Of a stretch of 64,000 bases of DNA, positions 31,442 to 41,113 are shown piece by piece. This DNA is from Eukaryota sp. TZLM1-RC (Eukaryota; Metamonada: BaSk clade). A program made the translations under genes and the position numbers. Location of the stretch: contig JAUPSS010000014.1 in the NCBI GenBank assembly GCA_040285825.1, forward strand, positions 324,321-388,320, read 5' to 3'. The stretch's first letter is position 1, and each line of letters begins with the position of its first letter. A model generated the notes under the pieces. It had not been told where the DNA came from. It saw only the letters and a list, made by a program, of their open reading frames with translations, and ran no database searches.

Positions 31442-34400
31442 ATTATTTCTCATTGTTGGCGCCCTAAGGCTTATATCATATGAATAGAAAATAAATCAAG
31501 CTTTCTTTAATCTCTTCATCATTATTTGATATAATTCAAAATACCACTAATTTGCTTCATCCAACTATCACATTCAACAGCGTCAACGTCTTGCATTAAA
31601 GGAACTCCACATACAAGTAATTTTAAACTGTTGGAGATTGACCATAATGTTGTGATATTCTCTTTTTGTGTTTACCCCAATTATCTACAGTTTATCCTTC
31701 TACCAGCAACATGTCTACAGAAACGACTCTGTATGTTCATGACCTTCCTAAGTTTGTATCATTGCTGCAAGAGATGAGCGGTCCTGATAATCAGGTGAAA
31801 GACCCCTTACGATTTCTTCTGAAAGCACGACGTGCAGGATTTCCAGTGAACCAAGTAGAGGACGTATACCTCAATTCATTGGAACCACTGATTTTGATGC
31901 TCAACGTTGATTCAAGTCTACTATCATTACACAAAGCACCCACTGAACCTCCCCTGCATGTTTTCCACCTTGTACAAGAGAGTATAGAAGTAGACAGACC
32001 AGATCAAATAGCACGAAATCTGCAACAAGATCTTTTGGTACCTGACTATGTAGATATTGGACATTACCAGACGTTTATGAAACTCCTACCTCAGTATACA
32101 TCTACTAATCTGCTTTTAAATTACCATTCCAATGTACTACCTCTTATCAACTCAACTGGTATGGGCAAGACCAGATTTATGATCGAAACATGTAGCAGGC
32201 TACAAAACGACACCAGATACAAGTCATCATACTTTACTTTCCCAAGATACTCAAAAACTGGAGACATATTAGATACCTGGCCGCCTTCAGATCCTAGTGT
32301 AATTTCCTTTGTTCAATCATTAGTTCCAGTGGCCTGTCAACAAGGGGAAAGAGGGGAACGAGTAAAAATGTTTGTATATGCTTGTCAGTGTATAATCATT
32401 GCTTCCTTCCTCGCTGAACAGCCAACTGATTGGAAAGGGGTGACGCAAAGATCTGAGTATGTTGAAGCCTTCCACAATGTTGTCGATCACGCAAAGGAAC
32501 TTTTCAATGGCCATTTTCGGCAGAATGAGCCGATATCTGATATGACGGAGACTTTAGTGCAACTGCTTCAGCAGAACCACTCTCGTGAATTTGTATATGT
32601 CCTATTTGCTGATGAGGTCAGCAGTTTAATCGATTCAAGTGCGGTGTCCCTAATCAACAACTGTCTCAACACAGGAACAAACGGGATGGATAGTGAATGG
32701 AATCTATATCGCTGTTTGCGCCATGCTGCACGAAATCTATTTACACAACATTTTCAATTACTAGTTGTGGTTGCAGGAACACACACTTCTCTTCGTCATT
32801 TTTGCGATGATGCAGTGAAGGAAGGTGCTTATAGAACTCCCATGTTGAAACCTTACATGGTCAGTCATGTGCATCGCGGCACCACACTACCTCCACTTTC
32901 AACGGGAATGTTTCAGTTGTTTCCTCCCCAATCACAATCAGGGTATTTTGAAACGATGGTGTCTCCACTTTTGTCTCTCAGAAATGCCGTTAGTTGTAGA
33001 CCTCTATGGTTAACATATGCTCTCAATTCAAGTTCACTCATGTCTTTTGCTTCTCAGGTAAATTTGAAGGTGAAAAATGCCTTCAATAGTACTGTCCTTC
33101 CAAAAGATGCTGCCATTGTCCTCTCTCTTATTCTAGAGGGTGTTGCTATACATGAGTCACTACTCTCCCATTTTGTTCATTGTTCCTTTGCCGTTATCAA
33201 ATTCTTTCCTTCCAATTTTGGAAATAGAGTTTTCTCCTATCTTCTTCCCACTGTTGATCCTATTCTGTCCCATTTTGCATGGAATTATCTACATTTGAAA
33301 GCAAATGCCCCATGGCAGTCAACATTGATTGATATCATGAAAGAGCTTCTCACTACTCATGTTGCTCCTACAACCTTGGGAGTCCTTATCGAGCCTGTTT
33401 GTGTTGGTGTTCTCCTCTATTTGTTTCAATTCAGTCAATTCAATTTCAACTCGTTAATCCAAATACCTGCCAATTTTCAACTTTTCTCACACTTGTATCC
33501 GATTCCTCTACGTTTATTCTTAGAGGAGAATTGTCATTGTTATCGATTACCTTCATCAGAAAATACTAGAAAACTGAATGCTGCTGGATATATAAGTATT
33601 TGTGAATCAATGTTGACCACTGTTGACCTTCAAGAACCCCAAGACTTCTATTTTATGCTTCTGGGAGCCTTTATCCATCGAACAATAGTGGTTCTCCCGC
33701 CCGGAACAGCGGATATTGATGCTATTGTCCCTGTTGTGTTTAAGCCCTCTGAATCCCACGATTTTCCAACAGTGGAGGAGATAGTGAAAGCCATAAGGAA
33801 CAATTATGCGGCCGATTATCTTGGAGTACTGCAGATACAAATCAAGACTGGAGAGATTAGACCAAGGAAAAACCTTGCAGAACATCTGAGAACACCAAGG
33901 TCAATCTACTACAATCCAGAAAAACCACATTTTTCAGCTTCACTCCTGCTCTCCATTCAGTCAACAGACTTTTCTACAGTTGAGTTTTCTCCCCGCCGTC
34001 CCCTAGAGGATGATTTCTTTTATGTTTTAAACAATGAAAAGTTCCAGGTGGTAGCTACCGCAGTGCAAGATTTCAAAGCTGGTATTGAACTAGCCCACTT
34101 GGGTTTTCAAACTGATGATGATTACTCCATTGTGTGGACAAGGTCACAGAACCCTAATAGATTTCCACAAAGATCACAAAGTATGCTGTCATCATCGGAA
34201 CCTCCAAAATCAATGCCAAGACTTTAGTTTGGGTGTTTTTATAAATAAATACGATATTGATATTGTTTGGTTTACGGTATTCAACAAAGTTCTGATGGAA
34301 ATCAAATTCTTTCTTGTCGCCATTCAACTCACTTTTGATTTTGGAAAATAAATCACATTTTAAGGGATTCATTCGGAGAATTGCTTGATGATTCAAGCAA

Positions 34401-34500
34401 AGTTTCAGCAAAAGTTTAGAATATCATATTTTTTATAAGGTTTTATAGTAGTTTGGATAATGAGTTTGGCAGGTTCATAAACTAATTTTGTTGAACTGGT
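31433..34500 (+). repeat. Crinkler duplication unit, copy 2
   Basis: Inverted, near-identical partner of 4850-7848. It holds the intact Crinkler gene, its upstream region and about 270 bp of downstream sequence. Relative to copy 1 it has 69 extra bases at 31455-31523 flanked by TCATT on both sides, which looks like a small insertion with a 5-bp target duplication. After 34500 the flanking retroelement sequence is much more diverged from copy 1 than the unit itself. Confidence 0.85.
31711..34227 (+). CDS. Crinkler-type P-loop NTPase effector-like protein, intact copy
   Basis: An 838-residue protein. After an N-terminal region (TTLYVHDLPKFVSLLQEM) comes a P-loop NTPase: Walker A STGMGKTRF at about residues 148-156, Walker B-like FVYVLFADEV at about 294-303 and a sensor-like strand VVVAGTHTSL near 352-361, then RPLWLTYAL near 431. 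This set (STGMGKTR, DE, AGT-TSL, RPLW) is typical of Crinkler NTPases. The C-terminal ~350 residues have no motif I can name; in the family this part is often a nuclease or other effector domain. No signal peptide is evident. The ATG at 31711 is used because copy 1 has its ATG at the same place; an earlier in-frame start at 31666 is not from a conserved ATG. Probably mobile or duplicated cargo, not an essential host gene. Confidence 0.8.
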   Translation: MSTETTLYVHDLPKFVSLLQEMSGPDNQVKDPLRFLLKARRAGFPVNQVEDVYLNSLEPLILMLNVDSSLLSLHKAPTEPPLHVFHLVQESIEVDRPDQIARNLQQDLLVPDYVDIGHYQTFMKLLPQYTSTNLLLNYHSNVLPLINSTGMGKTRFMIETCSRLQNDTRYKSSYFTFPRYSKTGDILDTWPPSDPSVISFVQSLVPVACQQGERGERVKMFVYACQCIIIASFLAEQPTDWKGVTQRSEYVEAFHNVVDHAKELFNGHFRQNEPISDMTETLVQLLQQNHSREFVYVLFADEVSSLIDSSAVSLINNCLNTGTNGMDSEWNLYRCLRHAARNLFTQHFQLLVVVAGTHTSLRHFCDDAVKEGAYRTPMLKPYMVSHVHRGTTLPPLSTGMFQLFPPQSQSGYFETMVSPLLSLRNAVSCRPLWLTYALNSSSLMSFASQVNLKVKNAFNSTVLPKDAAIVLSLILEGVAIHESLLSHFVHCSFAVIKFFPSNFGNRVFSYLLPTVDPILSHFAWNYLHLKANAPWQSTLIDIMKELLTTHVAPTTLGVLIEPVCVGVLLYLFQFSQFNFNSLIQIPANFQLFSHLYPIPLRLFLEENCHCYRLPSSENTRKLNAAGYISICESMLTTVDLQEPQDFYFMLLGAFIHRTIVVLPPGTADIDAIVPVVFKPSESHDFPTVEEIVKAIRNNYAADYLGVLQIQIKTGEIRPRKNLAEHLRTPRSIYYNPEKPHFSASLLLSIQSTDFSTVEFSPRRPLEDDFFYVLNNEKFQVVATAVQDFKAGIELAHLGFQTDDDYSIVWTRSQNPNRFPQRSQSMLSSSEPPKSMPRL

Positions 34501-35840
34501 TTGTAACAAAAATGAAATTTGGTCTGATTAGACTAATTACCCAATTTTTATAACAAGATAACTGTATTTGTTTATATTCATCACAACTCACCTTTTGTCA
34601 TGTTCTAATTCTCCCCAATTGATATCTTCATGTTCTTCATTACATGTTGTTGTAGGAAAGAGTATTTTAAACATCGTTAGAAGTGCAAGAGTCGTGTATT
34701 AAAACGATCCTGCAGAAAAAATTCTTTTCATTGAATAATTGGTTCTGTTGATAGAGGTGATATTTGCTGCGATTGGATTGAAAACTCGGAGGTTGCTGCT
34801 GTTTTTTATCTCCTGTAATGCTGCAAAAGATACTGTGGTTTAAGATAGAAAACTCAACCCTGTAGAGCCTCTTGAATATAGAGTGAATGAAAAACAGAGA
34901 AAATATGGCAAATTTATTGAAAAAGCTTATCCTGATAGAAATTGACATTTGGTTTTTAATGCTCTTCTATTTAGTATAACAGGGAGGCTATTAGTAGAAA
35001 CAGAAGCTCTTTTTGAATGATTTTCAAAAATAGGTTCAAGAAACAACAGTGAAGAGAACTGTTGTCTTCTTGTGACGATCACCAATTCAATTTGCCATAA
35101 TTAAAGTATTCTTCATGCTCTGAAAAGTTATTTTGAAACGCAAACAAAACAAATTAACAAATAACTAGAACTCACTATTCTCAATACACGCACCAACATC
35201 ATCAAATCTCTTCAGTGTGTGAGTTTCATACTGTATTCCTTATTGTAACAGTGTTTTGATTATCATTTTGGGAATTGCTTTAAGTATTCTGAAACAATTC
35301 TATTGTGCCAGAAATTAAAGTTCAACTCTTTTCCTGCTCTTTCCTTTATTAAGGATCTGAAACCTTCAAGAAATTCAATACCAGATATTCCAATCTTACC
35401 AAAAAGGGAAACAGCAAATGGAACCAGCTCATATTTTTACATGCTCAACACGCCCAAGCTGAGATAAGGGCTCCTTGTACTTTTTGATTTTGCTCTTTTC
35501 AGCAAAGCAAAGTTGAGTTTCAGCTTTCTTTCAAAAATAGAGATCTGGTTTTTATTGCTTTCCCATTTTCTATAAACGGAGGACTATGAGCAACAGCAAA
35601 CTTTTTTGAATGCTTTCCAAACAATGTTTGAAGAAAGAACAATGAAAAAATTTGATATCTTTTTGTGGCGATCACGAATTCAATTGGCTATCAGCACATA
35701 ACTTCGCTTCTTTCGTTGAATTGGAGAATAAAAGCGAGAACACAAGCAGATCAGAACTTTGTGGGGGAAATCTTGATTCTTTTTTTGATCCTTTAGTATT
35801 TTAGTCCCATTAGTTCTGATGTTATTTTACTAAATGTTTT
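34501..35840 (+). mobile_element. A-family retroelement fragment, strongly decayed
   Basis: Begins TGTAACAAAAATGA, the same RT position found at the end of Crinkler unit copy 1. Scattered frames give LLSCSNSPQL, KLNPVEPLEYRVNEKQRKYG (endonuclease end), LVFNALLFSITGRL and, in a second overlapping copy near 35545-35790, DLVFIAFPFSING and the FDIFLWRSRIQ-like end; GTCCCATTAGT near 35810 matches the A-family 3' UTR. The doubling of the FPFSING segment suggests two partial copies. Confidence 0.7.
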
Positions 35841-36229
35841 TGTCATAAAATAATACCATAAAGTAACAATTAACTGTTATTCTTGGAAATATCAACAAAC
35901 ATCAGCAGTTTAATTTGCTCTAACTCTATTGTGTTAATATAAGCATTTTCTTTAAAAAGTTAATATAATTGCAAAGCGAAAATATTCGAAACATTTGATT
36001 TCCATAAAAGTATGATGATGATTCAACTGTCACCATTTTAACACACCATTGAGGGCAGCACCTCTTATTTTGTGGATAGTAGAGCTTTGAAAACAAAATA
36101 AGTCGACTGAATAATTTGGATATGAATCCGTTTATGAATCACTTGAAAATTACAATTAAACTAAATAATATATTACACTTATTGCTCAACATAACAGTAG
36201 TTAAATACTAACGAAGACCAGCACCATCA
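35841..36229. other. Intergenic, no feature seen
   Basis: AT-rich sequence between the retroelement 3' end and Fanzor relic F3. No gene or repeat recognised. Confidence 0.4.
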
Positions 36230-37260
36230 TGGAATCTATCCATAAATTCAGTCAATTTTGTTAATTCTGTTGATGAATATTGAGAACAACGACTAAAAGA
36301 TCTTACAAACTCAGCAATATCAATCAAAGAAATATCTTTTTTACCATCCAATACTTACAATTTCGACACGAAAGTTTGTGTATTAAAGTTACTCCATTAC
36401 ACAATCTTTCGTATAATTCACTTACCAATAGCCGTCTCACATCTCTTCCACGTCATTGGATTTTTAACCTTGGACAACCTTCAGCTTTCCTTGTTTGCTT
36501 CTTCACACTGAAACAACAACTGCTTCGACACTCTTCTATTGAAAAGACCTTTTAATCAGTATTTAAATAGAATTTTCAAAGCTTTCTTTGGTAGGTTCTT
36601 TGAATTTTATGGGTTTTCGTTGTTTCAAGTTTCCAATTCAGAACAAACAGTTGGCTGGGATCACAATTTACTGATTTGAATCACTGTCATTTTTCGGCAA
36701 TAATCATAATAATAAATAATATTTGTAAATTTTCAGACATTGTGCGATTGATGTTAGTCCACCACCTTACTTTTTGGAATAAGTTTTTTTGGAATAAATT
36801 TGGAGATAAACTTTGCCAACAATACTGTTTGGTGGCTGTTCTATTAAATTATGTATAGATCCATCTTTTGGTGTTGCTCCAATTCAGTTATAGATAAATC
36901 AGTCACCTTACCAGTAAACTGACTTATTGTGATAACAACGTGTTTCCCTATACCATTTCTTATTCTTTTTAATTAGGAATTTTTAGACTCACGTCTCTGA
37001 TGCTCATGAGTGTAACTAAAATGAATATACTTATCTCTTTCAGAGTGTCTTGAATGAGTTAATCCAGTATGAAAATTGACAGATGAATGAAATCAAAATG
37101 TTCTATATTCATAGCAACAAAGAATATCATCCCTTTGTTGCAACAAAGGGAGAGACAATTTTTCCTAATTCTTTCCAGTTTTTCAAAAGACATGGTTTGT
37201 TCCATTTTTTTTAATTTTTTAATGGTGACCAACTTAACAGAAAGCAAAATGTGCAATTCA
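36230..37260 (-). pseudogene. Fanzor relic F3 (Fanzor1-like), heavily decayed
   Basis: Minus-strand frames give GLTHSRHSERDKYIHFSYTH (about 37058-37000), which matches GMTYSKRLERDKYVHFKYTQ of relic F5, then RIRNG and VTDLSITELEQHQKMDL like its continuation. Near 36660-36580 a frame-shifted KSVNCDPSQLFVLNWKLE and KIQRTYQ parallel the RuvC-II side. The ending LIDIAEFVRSFSRCSQY near 36320-36280 may be the C-terminal tail. RuvC-I and RuvC-III motifs are unreadable. No host gene follows directly. Confidence 0.6.
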
Positions 37261-37865
37261 ATCTTTTCACTATTGTTGTACCACGCTTTTCGATTTCCGG
37301 TTGCACACTACAGTATGTTCTCAAATGCCAAAAAATGGTTTTGAAAGAGCTTGAAGGTTTAACGGTAGTTGTTTTCCTGCAAGAACTGAATTTCACTTAT
37401 TGTTATATTGAAGAAATTTTATTGTGAAAAACACATTCATTGTGGAAGCTGAACTTGTTATAAACAAAATCAAAGGCGTCTGCTCAAAGGAAAGTGTACA
37501 GGCAAAGAAGCACAATATAACAACCAGAATGGGTTATTCCAATTTCCTCATATAGAATGTGGTGGGCAAAAGCATTGAATACACTGTGTAATCATGCTTC
37601 TAACTAACTGAAATGAGAGCAACTGGTTGTTTAAATGGGGTCAAGTAAATCTAATTTTCATCCAGTTAATGAAATTTTTTAACGTGATCAATCTTTTAAA
37701 ATTTCATTAAAACATCCACTCCAAATTTAGACAAATTAATTTATTGAAATACTTTTTTATTTTTTATTTATTTTTATTATTTAAATACTGACATCACTAA
37801 TGATGTACAACAGTGATAGTTAAATTATACAATATAGATACACTTCTCAACCCTCACAAAAGCTT
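37261..37865. other. Intergenic, possibly Fanzor N-terminal debris
   Basis: No supported gene. The part next to 37260 could hold the decayed start of relic F3. 37740-37800 is very A/T-rich and lies past the stop of the coiled-coil gene, probably its 3' region. Confidence 0.35.
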
Positions 37866-39104
37866 TCACTCTTGCTCATCATCATTGACTACTTCATCCA
37901 CCACCTCCTCTACCTTTTCTTCTTCCTCTTTCTGTTCTCCTTCTTCAGTGACATCATCTGTCTTATTATACAATTGAACTTCCAAGCTCCGGAGCTTTGC
38001 CTCCAACAAAGCAATGGTTCTCTCCTCAGCAGCCAGCATTGAAGCTGTTTGCTCTTCTGTCTTTAATCGTTCATATTGCTCTGCATCAAGGCGTTTTCTG
38101 AGTGATTCTATTAATTGTAGAGGATGGTCATCATTGACATTTTCTTGTTTTTGTGGTTTCTCTTTCAGTAATTCAGATTTAATTGCCTCGATTAAGTCTT
38201 CTCTATTAGATAACTGTTCATCTGTTATCTTTGACTGATTAGGAAACTGATTTGATTGAGTCGACACTTGATTTGATTGAGCAGTCATTTGATTGATGAC
38301 TGATTGACTATTCCACGAACTATGAAAACTTTCCCCTTCATGGCCTTCAAAATTACTAATATCTCCCAATTGATGAACCAGCTCGGTACACTTGGCCCTC
38401 GTTTGCTCCAACAACTCTTCAGTTTTTAACCGTCTGAGTCTTTCCTGTTCCAGATCACGTGATAGCTGGGAAACTTCCTCCTGGTGTTGAGCTCTCTCTT
38501 GACTCCATTTGAACAGGATTTCCTTAAAGACTTCTTCCAACGATTCCTGTTCGGTATCAAGTTCTTCTTGGAAAACTGCCATTTTTTGTTTTAAATGATC
38601 ATAAGCCTCTATTCTGGTCTGCACAATGTTGAGAATGACAGAATCACGATCTTGTTCCTTCTCAACATTTTCAGATACATGAACTGCTTCCTCCTTACTC
38701 TCCTTTACCTCTTTGACTGGAGGCTGTTTGGGAGTCGGAGCAGGCTTTCTCACGGGCTTTTGCGTTGGTTTTGCAGGCTGTTGTTTAGGAGAGACTGTTT
38801 TGGTAGGTTCGTTTCTGGTTCTTGCTTCAGATCTGCTTCGTTTAGGTTTGGAGTCTGTTTGTTTTCTGTGTTTATTGACATATCGAGCAGAGTATCCTTT
38901 GCGAGGACTGGGTTGCCGTGGTTCATTGTTTTGATGAGGGGTTGAGAAAGAAGGAGTTGAGATTGGTGTCGGTTTGGGTTCTTGTGGTGATGGTTCTGGA
39001 TAAGGGGACTTTTTTGGTGATTCTCGAACAGGAGAAGGTTGTTGCTGTTGAGACTCACGTTGACGTATAGATTCGTAAGCCATTTCCAGAAGACGGGATG
39101 ACAT
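37866..39104 (-). CDS. Coiled-coil protein with proline/lysine-rich N terminus
   Basis: A 412-residue protein of unknown function. Residues about 15-135 are low-complexity, rich in Pro, Gln, Ser and Lys (QQQQPSPVRESPKK, PTPKQPPVKEVKE), with basic patches such as KPKRSRSEARTR. Two coiled-coil regions follow at about 155-245 (including EQERLRRLKTEELLEQTRAK) and about 305-380 (SLRKRLDAEQYERLKTEEQT); RLKTEE recurs in both, suggesting an internal duplication. The C-terminal ~25 residues are almost all acidic and valine (EEGEQKEEEEKVEEVVDEVV). No membrane segment or catalytic motif. The start is the ATG at 39104 (a TTG precedes it in frame). It could be a cytoskeletal or centrosomal scaffold, but that is a guess. 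Confidence 0.7.
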   Translation of the reverse strand: MSSRLLEMAYESIRQRESQQQQPSPVRESPKKSPYPEPSPQEPKPTPISTPSFSTPHQNNEPRQPSPRKGYSARYVNKHRKQTDSKPKRSRSEARTRNEPTKTVSPKQQPAKPTQKPVRKPAPTPKQPPVKEVKESKEEAVHVSENVEKEQDRDSVILNIVQTRIEAYDHLKQKMAVFQEELDTEQESLEEVFKEILFKWSQERAQHQEEVSQLSRDLEQERLRRLKTEELLEQTRAKCTELVHQLGDISNFEGHEGESFHSSWNSQSVINQMTAQSNQVSTQSNQFPNQSKITDEQLSNREDLIEAIKSELLKEKPQKQENVNDDHPLQLIESLRKRLDAEQYERLKTEEQTASMLAAEERTIALLEAKLRSLEVQLYNKTDDVTEEGEQKEEEEKVEEVVDEVVNDDEQE

Positions 39105-40256
39105 CAACTTACTATTGCAGAAAGAAAATGTTACAAATTGAGTAAGTTGTGTTAAGAGGATTTTAAATCAAAACTTTCACTGAAATGAGAACGACTTTCA
39201 GAGGCATAATAACCACCAAAGATTCTGAACCACATATTAAGACCTTCTACAGGCAAATAAATGGATTGGTTATTACTTTAATGCTGACATGCATGCCTTT
39301 GTGAGTATTTTTATCTTTTCTTACTCTCCTAGCTTGCTTCAGCATGTAGACGTTTATTGAAATTAGTACATAGACAATTCATTCGCAATTGTGTATGCTT
39401 TTATCAGTCATCAACAGGATCATTATGGCAATGTTTGGTTTCATGTAGCCTATTCTAACAAAGTCACATGTTCTGTGGAATTCAACATTACCAAAAGCGT
39501 ACAATGGGACATGGACTTTTCACAGCATTTCTCTCGATTAAGGTTGAAATAACATCAATAGGATCTGATATAGATGATTGTTAAAAGTTTCAACTGGAAA
39601 TTAAAGAGTTTTGAGTTTCAATATAATGAAATTGAAGATATTGGACCCAAAGATATTGATGCTATATATGGTGTCGTGAAAATCACCACAATGAAGGCAT
39701 TCATTTCAATTCACTGGCACTACTAGTGAAGTCACTACATTATAAATGCCGTCATTAGTGAAGTCAACGATAATGTTTAATGTACTGATTGCCCAGAGTA
39801 CAGTACCTTATATAATGATCACAATTTGTTTTCTCAACAGATTTCAAGACTGAAACTCTGGGATGTATGACATCAACTACTGTGAGTGATTTATGGCTGA
39901 AAATGGTTGTCATGATGATGTTTTTGGTGGGCGACCTGTTTTGAACTAAAGACCATCTTGTGGTGATACTCTTCATACAGCTTATCATGTCATTTTATTG
40001 TATATTTGCTGTCTTGAAAACACTTGAAAACAATGAAAACACTTCTTCTCGCAGAATTACTATATGATTATCTAAATGTGAAGAAGTGAACTACTATGAA
40101 CTGAATAGACGATGAGTCATCAGAAATCACTGTATCTGCCACATTATTATCAAGATTATCAAGAAGATTCGATACATGATTTTATTTCAATTACATTGAT
40201 TAAATTTAAAGCAAAAGTAATCCATCACTGTTAATTTTGCCTTCAATGTTGTTTGA
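39105..40256. other. Intergenic with a decayed leucine-rich-repeat fragment
   Basis: Mostly without coding signal. Around 39590-39700 (plus strand) lies one recognisable leucine-rich repeat, listed separately. Other frames are short and without motifs. Confidence 0.4.
39590..39700 (+). pseudogene. RNase-inhibitor-type leucine-rich-repeat fragment
   Basis: Frame reads LKSFEFQYNEIEDIGPKDID, the N-x-I-x-D-x-G-x-x pattern of RNase-inhibitor-type repeats, similar to NLQSNNIGPKGAGAL at 9.9 kb. Probably another remnant of a kinase/leucine-rich-repeat gene family; no kinase motif seen nearby. Confidence 0.45.
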
Positions 40257-40466
40257 CTACTTGCTATATCTCTGCTCCATACTTATTTGACTTGTAAACA
40301 GAGGTGCCGTGTCTCTTGGAATTAACTCTGGTCTGTCCAACGGAGTGGTCTTTGGATCAAACCTTGACTCTACTCTGTCCTTCCACTCTCCATCATTGAT
40401 GCAGGTGGCGAACTGACTGGAATCTTGAAAACGTCGAGAAGCTGAACTTGACCGAGGATATCGCAT
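40257..40466 (-). CDS. Small hypothetical protein (69 residues)
   Basis: The frame from the ATG at 40466 encodes a basic N terminus (MRYPRSSSASRRF) and a polar, proline-containing second half (RFDPKTTPLDRPELIPRD), ending SMEQRYSK. Composition looks protein-like, not like an antisense shadow, and no better frame overlaps it. I do not recognise the family. An upstream ATG in another frame (near 40540) followed by a short intron is possible but not demonstrated. Confidence 0.4.
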   Translation of the reverse strand: MRYPRSSSASRRFQDSSQFATCINDGEWKDRVESRFDPKTTPLDRPELIPRDTAPLFTSQISMEQRYSK

Positions 40467-41113
40467 ACAGATTGTATTTAGCAAAGATAGGGTTCATTTT
40501 TGAGGAGTTCTTTTTCCCAAAAGTTAGTAAGATATTCTGATTTTCAGACATTATACTGTAATAGTTTGGCATAAATCAAATCTCTAGCTCAATTTCATTC
40601 ATTTGAATGTTTAATATTGACTTGAATTGAACAATGTAACCATCAGAATTATCTCAACATTTCAAATTTACTATTATAGAACACAAAACTTCTCTTTACA
40701 AATTATGCGAAGACAAACCAGGTCAACTTGTCAGTTTCAGTTTCTGCATCATCTTGAAAACTTTATTATTGGCCTTTGTTAAAAATACAATACTAAAGAA
40801 GAAAACTAAAACAATTGCAGGTAAGTTCATTTATTGAAGAACCTATCCAAAGGTGACTTTAAAAACTACTAGTCTAAATAATAGTTTGTGGTTCAAAGTA
40901 CAAACAAGTGGAACAAAAATCTTCAAAAAGTTGGTCCAACTAAAGATCTGTTTGATTAAAAACACAAATCCCACAGCCAAAGCCAATTCTCTGAGCAAAA
41001 GGAATTTCACAACACAAAAATAGCCTAAAACCAAAACAAAATAATTGAAAAGTTTCGAAACAATTTGATAATAAACCTAAATTACTTACACAATTTGATG
41101 ATAAAACAGAAAC
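40467..41113. other. Intergenic, no feature seen
   Basis: AT-rich region between the small hypothetical gene and the end of the CPSF73 gene. The short antisense frame near 40843-41034 has no motif. Confidence 0.4.

Noticed and set aside
38595-38945. Plus-strand 116-codon frame opposite the coiled-coil gene
   Set aside because: Antisense of the proline/lysine-rich coding region.
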